Positions 47,114 to 55,996 of a DNA stretch of 64,000 bases are shown piece by piece. Under the pieces are notes generated by a model, which worked only from the letters and a program-made list of their open reading frames with translations, searched no databases and had not been told where the DNA came from. The stretch is taken from positions 434,001-498,000 of the forward strand of contig SAJS01000001.1 of the NCBI GenBank assembly GCA_004017535.1, given 5' to 3'. Numbering within the stretch: the first letter of the stretch is position 1; each line of letters starts with the position of its first letter. The DNA comes from Mesorhizobium sp. (GTDB taxonomy: Bacteria > Pseudomonadota > Alphaproteobacteria > Rhizobiales > Rhizobiaceae). The translations under genes were made by a program, and so were the position numbers.

Positions 47114-48757
47114 ATGACCAAGCGCAACGAAATCGACGGCCTTCGCAACCTCTCCGGCGACATCTGGAACGTCGCCGTCGACGAATATGCCAAGGGCTAC
47201 CTCAAGCGTCGCGACCTGTTGAAATACGCCGCACTCATCGGCCTGACCGGCTTTGCCGCTTCGCAAGGGCTGGGCTTCTCCGGTCAGGCCCGCGCCGCTG
47301 CCGCCGGCGGCACGGTTCGCGTCGGGCTCGGCCAGCCGACCAAGGCGATCGATCCGGTCACGGTCACCGATCCGGCCAGCATCGGCGTTCTCAGCCAGGT
47401 CGGCGAATATCTGATCCTCGACGATCCCAAGGACGGGCTGCAGCCGAAGCTGGCGCTTTCCTGGGAAGCCGACGAGACGGCCAAGCGCTGGACCTTCAAG
47501 CTGCGTCCGGGCGTGAAATTCCATGACGGCCGCACCGTCACCGCCAAGGACGTGGTGGCGAGCTTCGAGCGTCTGGTCGATCCGAACAGCGGCTCCTCGG
47601 CGCTCTCCGCCTACAAGGGCATCCTGTCCAAAGGCGGCGCCAAGATCGTCGACGACGAGACGGTCGCCTTCGATCTCGACCAGTCGAACTCGAATTTCCC
47701 CTTCTATGTCTCCTCCGACGTCTACAACGCGGTGGTCCTGCCGGCCGACTATGCCGGCGACTTCGAGAAGAATTTCAACGGCACCGGCCCGTTCAAGCTG
47801 GAATCCTTTCGTCCGAAGCAAGGCGCCAGCTTTGTGCGCAATCCCGACTATTGGGGCGACAAGGCGCTGCCCGATCGGGTCGAGATCAAATTCTTCGATG
47901 ACGAGCAGGCGCAGGTCGTGGCGTTGCAGGCCGGCCAGCTCGACGTCATCCCCAGCACCACGCGCCTTGAGCTGGCGATCGAGGGCAATGCCAACTTCAA
48001 GCTGCTGAGCGTCCAGGCAAGCTCGCACGACGCCGTGCATCTCAGGACCGACCAGGCGCCGTTCACCGACAAGCGCGTCCGCCGCGCCCTGGCGCTCACC
48101 CTCGACCGCGAAGCCATCGTCAAGGGTCTGCTCAAGGGTCGCGCGATCGTCGGCAACGACACCCCGTTCGCGCCGATCTTCCCCTCGGCCGATCCGTCGG
48201 TGCCGCAGCGCAAGCAGGACATCGCCGAGGCCAAGCGTCTACTCGCCGAAGCCGGCGTGCCCAACGGCTTCGAGGTGACGCTGACCACCGAGCGCGCCTA
48301 CGACATCCCCGACTACGCTGTGATCATCCAGAACTTCGCCAAGAAGGCCGGCATCGACATCAAGCTCAATGTCCTGCCGCAGGATGCCTATTACGGCTCG
48401 GCGACCTTCGGCAGCTCGCCATGGCTCGATTCCAATCTCGGCATCACCGATTTCGGCCATCGCGGCACGCCCGACATCTTCCTCAACGCGACGCTGAAGA
48501 GCGACGGCGCGTGGAACGCCGCGCATTTCAAGAATGCGGACTATGACGCCTTGCTGGTCGAATACGGCAAGGCCCGGGACCTGCAGACGCAGCGCATCGC
48601 GGCCGGCAAGATCCAGACCTTGCTGCTCGACGAGACGCCGGAGATCATCTCCTACTTCTCGCAATACAGCCGGATCGCCAGCGCGAAGGTCGAGGGCGTG
48701 CGCTTCACGGCGATCTCGCATCTCCTGCTCGATCGCGTTTCCTTCGTCCAGGCATGA
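47114..48757 (+). CDS. Peptide/opine-type ABC binding protein (family 5) with Tat leader
   Basis: The protein has 547 residues. An extended n-region of about 30 residues precedes KRRDLLKYAALIGLTGFAAS, a twin-arginine export signal, with cleavage probably near ARAAAAG. The mature part is a family 5 binding protein: LKPKLALSWEAD-like LQPKLALSWEADETAKRWTF, LRPGVKFHDGRTVTAKDVV, GTGPFKLESFRP and NPDYWGDKALPDRVEIKFF. Tat export implies folding in the cytoplasm, unusual among such proteins but known for some family 5 members in Rhizobiales. Confidence 0.92.
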   Translation: MTKRNEIDGLRNLSGDIWNVAVDEYAKGYLKRRDLLKYAALIGLTGFAASQGLGFSGQARAAAAGGTVRVGLGQPTKAIDPVTVTDPASIGVLSQVGEYLILDDPKDGLQPKLALSWEADETAKRWTFKLRPGVKFHDGRTVTAKDVVASFERLVDPNSGSSALSAYKGILSKGGAKIVDDETVAFDLDQSNSNFPFYVSSDVYNAVVLPADYAGDFEKNFNGTGPFKLESFRPKQGASFVRNPDYWGDKALPDRVEIKFFDDEQAQVVALQAGQLDVIPSTTRLELAIEGNANFKLLSVQASSHDAVHLRTDQAPFTDKRVRRALALTLDREAIVKGLLKGRAIVGNDTPFAPIFPSADPSVPQRKQDIAEAKRLLAEAGVPNGFEVTLTTERAYDIPDYAVIIQNFAKKAGIDIKLNVLPQDAYYGSATFGSSPWLDSNLGITDFGHRGTPDIFLNATLKSDGAWNAAHFKNADYDALLVEYGKARDLQTQRIAAGKIQTLLLDETPEIISYFSQYSRIASAKVEGVRFTAISHLLLDRVSFVQA

Positions 48758-48788
48758 TGCCCAAACGTCAATCCGGCCGGGGCATCGG

Positions 48789-49748
48789 ATGCTGACCGGC
48801 CGCGCCTTGTCGGCGCGCGCGGCCTCGCTGCTCCTTACCTTGTGGCTGGTCAGCGCGCTGGTCTTTCTCGCCGGGCAGGTCCTGCCCGGCGATGTTGCGC
48901 GCGTCATGCTCGGTCCCTTCGCCGATGCGCAGGCCGTCGCGGCGCTGAACAGGCAGCTCGGCGCCGACCAGCCGGTGCTTGTCCAGTACTGGCGCTGGTT
49001 CAGCGCGGCGCTTGGCGGCGATTTCGGCACGTCGCTGTCGATGCGCGCGCCGGTCGCGCCCTTCGTGCTGGCAAGCCTCGGCCGCTCGGCGGCCCTTGCT
49101 GGCATCATCCTTTTGTTTCTTGTGCCGCTGGGCGTCGGCGCAGGCATCGTCGCCGGCCTCAATCAGGGCCGGCTCGCCGATCGGCTGATCGTGCTCGCCG
49201 GCATCTCCTTCGGTATCGTCCCGGATTTCGTCTCCGGCCTGCTCCTGCTCCTGGTCTTCGGCCTGTGGCTGAACTGGCTGCCGATCACAGGTGCCGCGCC
49301 CGACGGCGCGGGGCCCTGGACGAGCGGCTACTATCTCATTCTGCCGGCGCTGCCGCTCGTGCTCAACCTTGCGGGCTATCTGGCCCGCATGACGCGGGCC
49401 GGTGTCATCGAGGCGCTGGCCGCCGACTATACGCGCACCGCCATCCTGAAAGGGCTGGATCGCCGGCAGGTCATTATCCGCCACGTGCTGCCCAACGCGC
49501 TGACGCCGACGATCGCGGTGCTGGCGACGCAGAGCGGCTATATGCTCGGCGGGCTGGTGGTGATCGAGGCGCTGTTCGGCATCCAGGGTCTCGGCAATCT
49601 TGTGCTCAATGCCGCCAAGTCGCGCGATTTCCCGATGCTCGAGGCAGGCGCGCTGGTGATGGCGACGATCTTCGTCCTGTCAGCCGCGATCGGCGATCTC
49701 ATCCAGGCGCTGCTCGACCCGCGGCAACGGCGGCGGGCGTCGTTATGA
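48789..49748 (+). CDS. ABC permease, DppB type
   Basis: A 319-residue membrane protein from ATG 48789. Features are the N-terminal span SLLLTLWLVSALVFLAG, the DppB-type VLPGDVARVMLG and LNRQLGADQPVLVQYWRW, and the cytoplasmic loop DYTRTAILKGLDRRQVIIRH followed by VLPNALTP. It pairs with the next gene, overlapping it by four bases. Confidence 0.93.
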   Translation: MLTGRALSARAASLLLTLWLVSALVFLAGQVLPGDVARVMLGPFADAQAVAALNRQLGADQPVLVQYWRWFSAALGGDFGTSLSMRAPVAPFVLASLGRSAALAGIILLFLVPLGVGAGIVAGLNQGRLADRLIVLAGISFGIVPDFVSGLLLLLVFGLWLNWLPITGAAPDGAGPWTSGYYLILPALPLVLNLAGYLARMTRAGVIEALAADYTRTAILKGLDRRQVIIRHVLPNALTPTIAVLATQSGYMLGGLVVIEALFGIQGLGNLVLNAAKSRDFPMLEAGALVMATIFVLSAAIGDLIQALLDPRQRRRASL

Positions 49749-50632
49749 TGGATCTCCTGGAATTCCCAGCGCCGTCGCATGCGCCCGCTGTCCTGCGGGT
49801 CGCCGGCAGGCTGGGCCGCGCCGTTCGCGGCCTTCCTGTCTCCGTCATCATCGGATCGCTCATCCTCGCCTTCTGGATCGCCTGCGCCCTGTTCGGCGAC
49901 CGGCTGGTGCCCTACGATCCCTATGCCGAGGATTTCCTCGCCACGCTGGCGCCGCCGGATGCCGCGCACTGGTTCGGCACCGATCATCTCGGCCGTGACG
50001 TGCTGTCCCGCATCATCGTCGGATCGCGCGACATCCTGCTGGTCGCGCCGCTCGCCACGCTTGGCGGCGTCGCCTCCGGCACCATTATCGGCCTGGTGCT
50101 CGGCTATTTCGATGGGCTGGTCGATGCGATCGGCGCCAGGCTGCTCGACACGCTGATGGCCTTCCCCTTCATCGTGTTGGTCACCATGACGCTGGTGGCG
50201 CTAGGGCCTTCGAACCCGACCGTCATCCTGGTGATCGCCATCGCCTATGCGCCGCTGGTGGCAAGGACCGTTCGCGCCGCCGTGCGCGAGCAGAAGGAAC
50301 GCGAATATGTCAGCGCGGCCCGCCTCGGCGGCGAGAATGCCTTCGCCATCATGGTGCTGGAGATCCTGCCCAACATCAGGGAGACGATCCTGATCGAGCT
50401 CGTCACCAGACTGGGCTACGCCTTCTTCTCGATCGCCACGCTGAGCTTTCTCGGCCTCGGCATCCAGCCGCCCTCTGCCGACTGGGGCCTGGCGGTCGCG
50501 GAAGGCTACGGCTTCCTCACCGGCGGCAAATGGTGGGTGGTGGTGTTCAATTCGGCGGCGATCGTCTCGCTGGTCATGGCGACCAACCTCATCGCTCAAG
50601 GCGTCGGCGCCTTCGAGAATATCGAGAGGTGA
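49745..50632 (+). CDS. ABC permease, DppC type
   Basis: A 295-residue membrane protein. The N-terminal VPYDPYAEDFLATLAPPDA and HWFGTDHLGRDVLSRIIVGS are diagnostic of DppC-type subunits. The ATPase-contact loop is REQKEREYVSAARLGGENAF. An in-frame ATG at 49748 is an alternative start. Confidence 0.94.
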   Translation: MMDLLEFPAPSHAPAVLRVAGRLGRAVRGLPVSVIIGSLILAFWIACALFGDRLVPYDPYAEDFLATLAPPDAAHWFGTDHLGRDVLSRIIVGSRDILLVAPLATLGGVASGTIIGLVLGYFDGLVDAIGARLLDTLMAFPFIVLVTMTLVALGPSNPTVILVIAIAYAPLVARTVRAAVREQKEREYVSAARLGGENAFAIMVLEILPNIRETILIELVTRLGYAFFSIATLSFLGLGIQPPSADWGLAVAEGYGFLTGGKWWVVVFNSAAIVSLVMATNLIAQGVGAFENIER

Positions 50633-50683
50633 ATTGCGGCTTTGATTGCTAGACTCCGTTGATTCGTCTCGACAGGGAACGGC

Positions 50684-51169
50684 ATGAGCAAGGCCCTCGG
50701 TACATTCGCACTGATAACGGTTCTGAGCGCCTTGCTGATGGCGCTCTCTTTGGCGGTTGCCAGGCACGGCTATCCCTACGGCGCGTTCGGCGTGAAGCGT
50801 CTCGACGGCATCGCCGACGCCGGCTCCTTCCTGGCCATGGCCGCCATCTATTTCTTCGGCGCCATGCTGATGATGATCCTGCCGATCCGCGCCGCCGGCG
50901 TCGTGCTGACCCATGCCGCCGACGCGATCTTCTGGGCGACGATCATGCTGTTCGCGACCATCGTGGGCGCGCTGATCGCCAGATGGGCCTTCGGCCAGCA
51001 TGAGGTGCTTTGGGCGCTCTTCAATTGGCGCTTCCTGTTCGTCGCGGCGATCGTGGCGGCGCATCTCACCATGAACGAGCTTCGCCGCAACGTCCTGCTC
51101 AGAAGCCTGTTCTTTGTCGTCTTCGGCGCGGCCACACTCGCTTGCCTGTTCTGGTCGTTTTCGGCCTGA
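50684..51169 (+). CDS. Hypothetical integral membrane protein
   Basis: The 161-residue protein has about five hydrophobic helices: near residues 8-26 (LITVLSALLMALSLAVA), 48-68 (LAMAAIYFFGAMLMMILPI), 80-100 (AIFWATIMLFATIVGALIA), 115-130 and 140-158. No family is recognised. It lies 52 bases after the importer operon and has no visible tie to it. Confidence 0.7.
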   Translation: MSKALGTFALITVLSALLMALSLAVARHGYPYGAFGVKRLDGIADAGSFLAMAAIYFFGAMLMMILPIRAAGVVLTHAADAIFWATIMLFATIVGALIARWAFGQHEVLWALFNWRFLFVAAIVAAHLTMNELRRNVLLRSLFFVVFGAATLACLFWSFSA

Positions 51170-51202
51170 GTCCTAGCTTTGTCGCTTATGCCGGGTAGAC
51201 CT

Positions 51203-51237
51203 CTGTCCGGACAGTGGCTATATCATTTGTCTGACAA
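51203..51237. promoter_or_regulatory. Candidate operators upstream of the semialdehyde dehydrogenase gene
   Basis: CTGTCCGGACAG (51203-51214) is a perfect 12-base palindrome. TTGTCTGACAA (51227-51237) is a perfect inverted repeat around a central base that fits the FadR/GntR consensus TNGTNNNACNA. Both lie within 82 bases of the start codon, with a TATATCAT stretch between them that could be a -10 region. Confidence 0.58.
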
Positions 51238-51283
51238 TTGACCCGGCCGAAGACCGCCGCGACCAAAACCCAAGGAAAACAAG

Positions 51284-52723
51284 ATGACCCTGCACCGCAA
51301 GAACCTGATCGACGGCGAGTGGCTTGGTGAGGCCGGCTCGCGCAACATCAACCCCTCGAACACCAACGACGTCGTCGGCGAATACGCGTCGGCCGGGCCG
51401 GAGGAGGCAAAGCAGGCCATCGCCGCCGCCAAGGCCGCCTTTCCGGCCTGGTCGCGCTCCGGCCCGCTGGCCCGCCACGCCGTGCTGAAGAAGACCTCGG
51501 ACGAGATCATGGCGCGCAAGGACGAGATCGGCCGCTCGCTCGCGCGCGAGGAAGGAAAGACATTGGCCGAGGGCGTCGGCGAGACGATCCGCGCCGCGCA
51601 GATCTTCGACTTCTTCGCCGGCGAGACGCTGCGCCTTTCGGGCGAGATGGTGCCGAGTGTGCGGCCGGGCGTCGGCGTCGAGATGACTCGCGAGGGCGTC
51701 GGCGTCGTCGGCATCATCACGCCGTGGAATTTCCCCATCGCCATTCCTGCCTGGAAGATCGCGCCGGCGTTGGCCTACGGCAACACCATCGTCTTCAAGC
51801 CGGCCGAGCTCGTCCCTGAAAGCGCCTGGACCATCGTCGACATCCTGCATCGCGCCGGCCTGCCCAAGGGCGTGCTCAACCTCGTCATGGGCAAGGGCTC
51901 GGTGGTCGGCCAGGCGATGCTCGACAGCCCCGACATCAATGCCATCTCCTTCACCGGCTCGGTCGGCACGGGCAAGCGCGTCGCAGCGGCAAGCGTGGAG
52001 TATATGCGCAAGTTCCAGCTCGAGATGGGCGGCAAGAACCCGCTGGTCGTGCTCGACGATGCCGACCTCGCGGTGGCCGTCGACTGCGCCGTCAATGGCG
52101 CCTATTTCTCGACCGGGCAGCGCTGCACGGCGTCCTCGCGCCTTATCGTCACCGACGGCATCCACGATCGCTTCGTCGACGCCGTGAAGGAGCGGCTGGA
52201 CAAGCTCGTCATCGGCGATGCGCTGGATGCCAAGACGCAGATCGGTCCGGTCGTCGACCAGACCCAGCTCAAGCAGGATGAGGATTACATTGCCATCGGC
52301 CGCCAGGAAGGCGCCGAGCTTGCTTTCGGCGGCGACCGGCTGGAGCGCGGCACGCCGGGCTTCTATCTGCAGCCGGCGCTGTTCGTCGGCTCAACCAATG
52401 CCATGCGCATCTCGCGCGAGGAGATTTTCGGCCCGGTCGCCAATGTCATCCGCGTCAAGGATTATGACGAGGCGCTGTCAGTCGCCAACGACACGCCGTT
52501 CGGCCTCACCTCCGGCATCTGCACCACCAGCCTGAAGCATGCGACGCATTTCAAGCGCAATTCCGAAGCCGGCATGGTTATGGTCAACCTGCCGACGGCG
52601 GGCGTCGACTTCCACGTGCCGTTCGGCGGCCGCAAGGGCTCGAGCTACGGTCCGCGCGAGCAGGGCCGTTACGCCATGGAGTTCTACACCACGGTAAAGA
52701 CCGCCTATACGTTCGCCGGCTGA
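51284..52723 (+). CDS. Alpha-ketoglutaric semialdehyde dehydrogenase-like aldehyde dehydrogenase
   Basis: The 479-residue protein has the full ALDH fold: GVVGIITPWNFPIAIPAWKI, FKPAELVPESAW, SFTGSVGTGKRVA, the general-base Glu in LEMGGKNPLVVLDDAD and the nucleophile Cys in STGQRCTASSRL. REEGKTLAEGVGETIRAAQI and FFAGETLRLSGE are typical of the 2,5-dioxovalerate (ketoglutarate semialdehyde) group. That enzyme ends non-phosphorylating pentose and hexarate pathways by making 2-oxoglutarate. Substrate specificity within ALDHs is inferred from similarity only. Confidence 0.88.
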   Translation: MTLHRKNLIDGEWLGEAGSRNINPSNTNDVVGEYASAGPEEAKQAIAAAKAAFPAWSRSGPLARHAVLKKTSDEIMARKDEIGRSLAREEGKTLAEGVGETIRAAQIFDFFAGETLRLSGEMVPSVRPGVGVEMTREGVGVVGIITPWNFPIAIPAWKIAPALAYGNTIVFKPAELVPESAWTIVDILHRAGLPKGVLNLVMGKGSVVGQAMLDSPDINAISFTGSVGTGKRVAAASVEYMRKFQLEMGGKNPLVVLDDADLAVAVDCAVNGAYFSTGQRCTASSRLIVTDGIHDRFVDAVKERLDKLVIGDALDAKTQIGPVVDQTQLKQDEDYIAIGRQEGAELAFGGDRLERGTPGFYLQPALFVGSTNAMRISREEIFGPVANVIRVKDYDEALSVANDTPFGLTSGICTTSLKHATHFKRNSEAGMVMVNLPTAGVDFHVPFGGRKGSSYGPREQGRYAMEFYTTVKTAYTFAG

Positions 52724-52743
52724 TCCAATTCGGGAGGACATCG

Positions 52744-53319
52744 ATGAGCGTGGCCGACATGACATGGCTCAACCCGCCGCCGCACCACGTGTTCGGCGAC
52801 GGCACGCTCACCGTCCGCACCGGCAAGGACACGGATTTCTGGCGCGAGACTTTTTACGGCTTCTGGCGCGACAACGGTCATTTCCTCTATCGGCCCGTCG
52901 AAGGTGACTTCAGCGCCGAGGTCACCGTCAAGGGCGACTACAAGGTGCTCTACGATCAGGCGGGGCTGATGCTGCGCCTCTGCGAAACGCACTGGATCAA
53001 GGCCGGCATCGAATACACCGACGGCCTGGCTTACTTCTCCGTCGTCGTCACCAACGACACGTCCGACTGGTCGCTGGTCGCCATCGCCGCCGGCAAGGAC
53101 GGCGTCCGCATCCGCCTGACCCGTCACGCCGAGGCGATCCGCATCCAATATCTGGATACCGCCGACGGCCATTGGAAGCCGGTGCGGCTGGCCTATTTCC
53201 CGGTCTCGAAATCGGTCGATGTCGGCATGATGTGCTGCTCGCCGCAGCGCGAGGGCTTCGAGGCGACATTTTCGGGCTTCACCGTCGGGCCGGCGATTTC
53301 GCGGGATCTGCACGACTGA
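52744..53319 (+). CDS. DUF1349 domain protein
   Basis: The 191-residue protein fits the DUF1349 beta-sandwich family. TDFWRETFYGFWRDNGHFLY, VEGDFSAEVTVKGDYKVLYD, QAGLMLRLCETHWIKAGIEY and VDVGMMCCSPQREGFEATFS are the recognisable blocks. The fold resembles concanavalin-type carbohydrate-binding proteins. The gene is 20 bases behind the dehydrogenase with GGGAGGA between them, so the two are co-transcribed. Function is unknown. Confidence 0.87.
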   Translation: MSVADMTWLNPPPHHVFGDGTLTVRTGKDTDFWRETFYGFWRDNGHFLYRPVEGDFSAEVTVKGDYKVLYDQAGLMLRLCETHWIKAGIEYTDGLAYFSVVVTNDTSDWSLVAIAAGKDGVRIRLTRHAEAIRIQYLDTADGHWKPVRLAYFPVSKSVDVGMMCCSPQREGFEATFSGFTVGPAISRDLHD

Positions 53320-53398
53320 GCCCACGGCAAAGGCAGCTGTGCTTTCCCAATCGTCGGGAAAGGCGTAAGACAGTGCGTCGTCTGATCCGAAGAGCCTG

Positions 53399-54400
53399 AT
53401 GCCGTCAAACGCCCCGCTGATCCTCTTCTGGACGCGCTACTTCAACAAGCCTGTCGACGTCGCGGCCATCCCGCGATGCTCCGTGCCCGTCGAATGGACC
53501 AACGACCGGCGGCGGCTTGCCGAGTCCGACGCGGTGGTCTTCCATCTGCCAAATTTTCGCGAAGCCGGCGATGCCCACAAATATCCTGGCCAGCTCTGGG
53601 TCGCATGGTCGATGGAGAGTGTCGTCAACTATCCAGTCATGGCGGACGCCGCCTTCATGCGGCACTTCGATGTCGTCATGACCTACGAAACCGGATCGGA
53701 CGTCTGGAGGCCTTATCTGCCGCAAGCAAGCTGGTGGGAAGGCGCCCGCCACGCGCCTATACCGCCTAAGACCGAGCGCGCCCCGGCGGTGCATTTCCAG
53801 TCATCGAGCTTTAACAAGAGCGGGCGTGATACATTCATCGCCGAACTGTCCCGGCACATCGCGGTCGACTGCTACGGCCGCTACCGGCCCAACCGCGAGA
53901 TCATAGGCCCTGATCTCGGCCGGCAGACCAAGCTCGAGACCGTTGGCCGCTATCACTTCTGCCTGGCGCTGGAGAATTCGATCGCGCTCGACTACGTCAC
54001 CGAAAAGATGTTCGATCCGCTCGCCGCCGGCACCGTGCCGGTCTATCTCGGCGCGCCCAATGCCGCCGCGTTCGTTCCCGACAATTCCTTTATCGACGCT
54101 GCATCTTTCAGCACACCGGCCGAACTCGCGACCTATCTTCGCCAACTCATCGAAACACCGCCAGCCTATGAAGCTTATCTGGCCTGGCGATCGAACCCGC
54201 TGCCCGAGAAACTGGCAGCCCAGATTGCCAGCCTTGACACGCCTCCGCTCTGCCGGCTCGCTCGGCTCGTCACTCACCGCCTGACACAGCACGGCGCGGG
54301 CCAGCCGCCTGGCAAACCCTCGCTGCCGTTTGGTGGCAAGGCGTTTCTGCGCACCAGGTGGCGCCGTTGGCTGGCTGCCCGCCGCGGCAGGTCGATGTAA
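53399..54400 (+). CDS. Glycosyltransferase family 10 (alpha-1,3-fucosyltransferase-like)
   Basis: A 333-residue protein matching GT10. The N-terminal acceptor half includes AWSMESVVNYPV and FDVVMTYETGSDVW. The C-terminal donor half carries the hallmark motifs YHFCLALENSIALDYVTEKM and FDPLAAGTVPVYLGAPN. GT10 enzymes transfer fucose from GDP-fucose to GlcNAc or glucose. The basic C-terminal tail (RTRWRRWLAARRGRS) could bind the inner membrane, as in the Helicobacter enzymes. It converges on a GT32-GT62 gene nine bases away. Confidence 0.92.
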   Translation: MPSNAPLILFWTRYFNKPVDVAAIPRCSVPVEWTNDRRRLAESDAVVFHLPNFREAGDAHKYPGQLWVAWSMESVVNYPVMADAAFMRHFDVVMTYETGSDVWRPYLPQASWWEGARHAPIPPKTERAPAVHFQSSSFNKSGRDTFIAELSRHIAVDCYGRYRPNREIIGPDLGRQTKLETVGRYHFCLALENSIALDYVTEKMFDPLAAGTVPVYLGAPNAAAFVPDNSFIDAASFSTPAELATYLRQLIETPPAYEAYLAWRSNPLPEKLAAQIASLDTPPLCRLARLVTHRLTQHGAGQPPGKPSLPFGGKAFLRTRWRRWLAARRGRSM

Positions 54401-54408
54401 GACGGGCG

Positions 54409-55974
54409 TTACCACGGCACGTGGAGGATTTCGAGCTTGGGCAGGCCCACCGGCCGGATACCAAGATCGTTGGCCAGCATACCGAAGGCCTCAGTCTCGA
54501 TCAGGTCGCGATAGGGGATCTCCGGAAAGCGAAGTCCGCCGCGATGTAGGGCCGCGTCGACGAGAAGCATGGTGCCGCCGACCGCGTCGAGGCCGATGCT
54601 GTCGAGATGCCTGACGTCGCTAAGATGCAGGCGGCCGTAGGAATGGGCCGGCGGTTGATAGATGCCGCCGCGTATCTGGCGATAGTAGTGATAGTCTTTC
54701 TGCTTGCGCACGCTGATGAAGTTGTTCAGGTCGAAGCTGCCCCCGCCGGCGATCTTGACGCAGTTTGGGACCACGATGCGATTCCTGCTTTCGATAAGCC
54801 GGATCAAGACATCGCGGGGAAATCGCCACACGTCGATATCGACCCACAGTGCCCAATCGTCGCTCGCGTCGAGGCCGTGGTCGATGAGGTGGTTTCGCAC
54901 CTTCGCGATGGCGCCGCGCCTCATGCGCTGCAGGCCTCGCTTGGCGCGCTTCGTCCGGTCGAGCTGGACGCCTGTCCGCTTCTGCAGCAGAATCACGTCC
55001 CGATAAATGCGGGCCAGCGGCGCGACGGCTTGCCGCAATCGCTCCCAGCTCCCGTCCTCGCTGTCGCCCTCACAAAAGACCAGCTTGATCCTGTCCTTCG
55101 GGTAATCGAGCGCGCCGACGGCATCGAGGAAGGGCTGGATATGATCGGCCGCGTCGCGCAGCGGCACCAGGATGGCGACGTTGCGGCCTGACGGGGCCGG
55201 CGCCGCGAGGGCCGCCTGGCTCACGCCCTGCCTGGCGGCTGCTTCGCTTAGATGGGCGCCGCGTGTCAGATAGTGCCAGGACCGATAGGCATGCGTGCGA
55301 ATCTTGTCTCGCCATCCCGGCGCCGGAGCGCGTGTCCACCATGTGCCGGCCCAATGGTGGATGGAAAGCGTCGCGGCCCCATCGTCGCTACTGCGCCCAG
55401 CCGAGTCGACCGGTGCGAACAGCGCCGAAGGATGGATGGCGAAGGCGGATTGGTCGGCGTAGCTGAGCTGGGCTGAAGTCATCACGCAGGGGCCTGTCGC
55501 GTCTATGGTTTCCTTGGCGCGGGCGAGCCCCGGCAGGAAGGACAGGAGGTGAAGCCAGAAGGGATGGCCGGCCGGGCTGGCGATCGTGCCGTTGAACAGA
55601 AGATAGGGCAGCCGGCGGAAATCGGCCTGCACCCGTGCATGCGTGTCCGGTTCCTTGCAGACAACGATCCGGTCCTCGCTTGCCAGCGGATCGAACGGCG
55701 CCACGCATTCGCAGTCGATATCGGCGTATACCCCGCCGAAATGATGCAGGAGCAGGTACCGTCCGGCATCCGCCCTCAGCACGCCGCTCTGGTAACTGCA
55801 AAAGGTCGGCAGGAAGTCGGGATAATGCCGCGCGACGAACTCGAGCAACTGACGATCGTTCCAGAACATCATCGTCCAGTCCGGATGGTGCCACTTCCAG
55901 CTCTCGACATAAGCCTGGAACCGGGTCGGGATCTGGCCGGTCTTCCAGGTCTGGTGCAGGATCTTGGGGATCAT
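54409..55974 (-). CDS. Two-domain glycosyltransferase: GT32 (OCH1-like) plus GT62 (Anp1-like)
   Basis: The protein has 521 residues. Residues 1 to about 250 are a sugar-binding DXD (GT32) domain: IPKILHQTWKTGQIP, LRADAGRYLLLHHFGGVYAD and the metal DID at 85-87. From about 265 the Anp1-like domain begins (VAILVPLRDAADHIQPFLDA, FCEGDSEDGSWERL, WALWVDIDVWRFP, GGTMLLVDAALHRGGL, PEIPYRDLIETEAFGMLA). Both families are best known from fungal Golgi mannosyltransferases. Last gene of a minus-strand operon, 22 bases after the GT2-GT4 gene. Confidence 0.87.
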   Translation of the reverse strand: MIPKILHQTWKTGQIPTRFQAYVESWKWHHPDWTMMFWNDRQLLEFVARHYPDFLPTFCSYQSGVLRADAGRYLLLHHFGGVYADIDCECVAPFDPLASEDRIVVCKEPDTHARVQADFRRLPYLLFNGTIASPAGHPFWLHLLSFLPGLARAKETIDATGPCVMTSAQLSYADQSAFAIHPSALFAPVDSAGRSSDDGAATLSIHHWAGTWWTRAPAPGWRDKIRTHAYRSWHYLTRGAHLSEAAARQGVSQAALAAPAPSGRNVAILVPLRDAADHIQPFLDAVGALDYPKDRIKLVFCEGDSEDGSWERLRQAVAPLARIYRDVILLQKRTGVQLDRTKRAKRGLQRMRRGAIAKVRNHLIDHGLDASDDWALWVDIDVWRFPRDVLIRLIESRNRIVVPNCVKIAGGGSFDLNNFISVRKQKDYHYYRQIRGGIYQPPAHSYGRLHLSDVRHLDSIGLDAVGGTMLLVDAALHRGGLRFPEIPYRDLIETEAFGMLANDLGIRPVGLPKLEILHVPW

Positions 55975-55996
55975 GTAAGGCTCGTTGTGCGGCGGT

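Noticed and set aside
45863-48040. 725-residue minus-strand open frame
   Set aside because: Antisense to the monooxygenase, DUF427 and binding-protein genes; no motif found.
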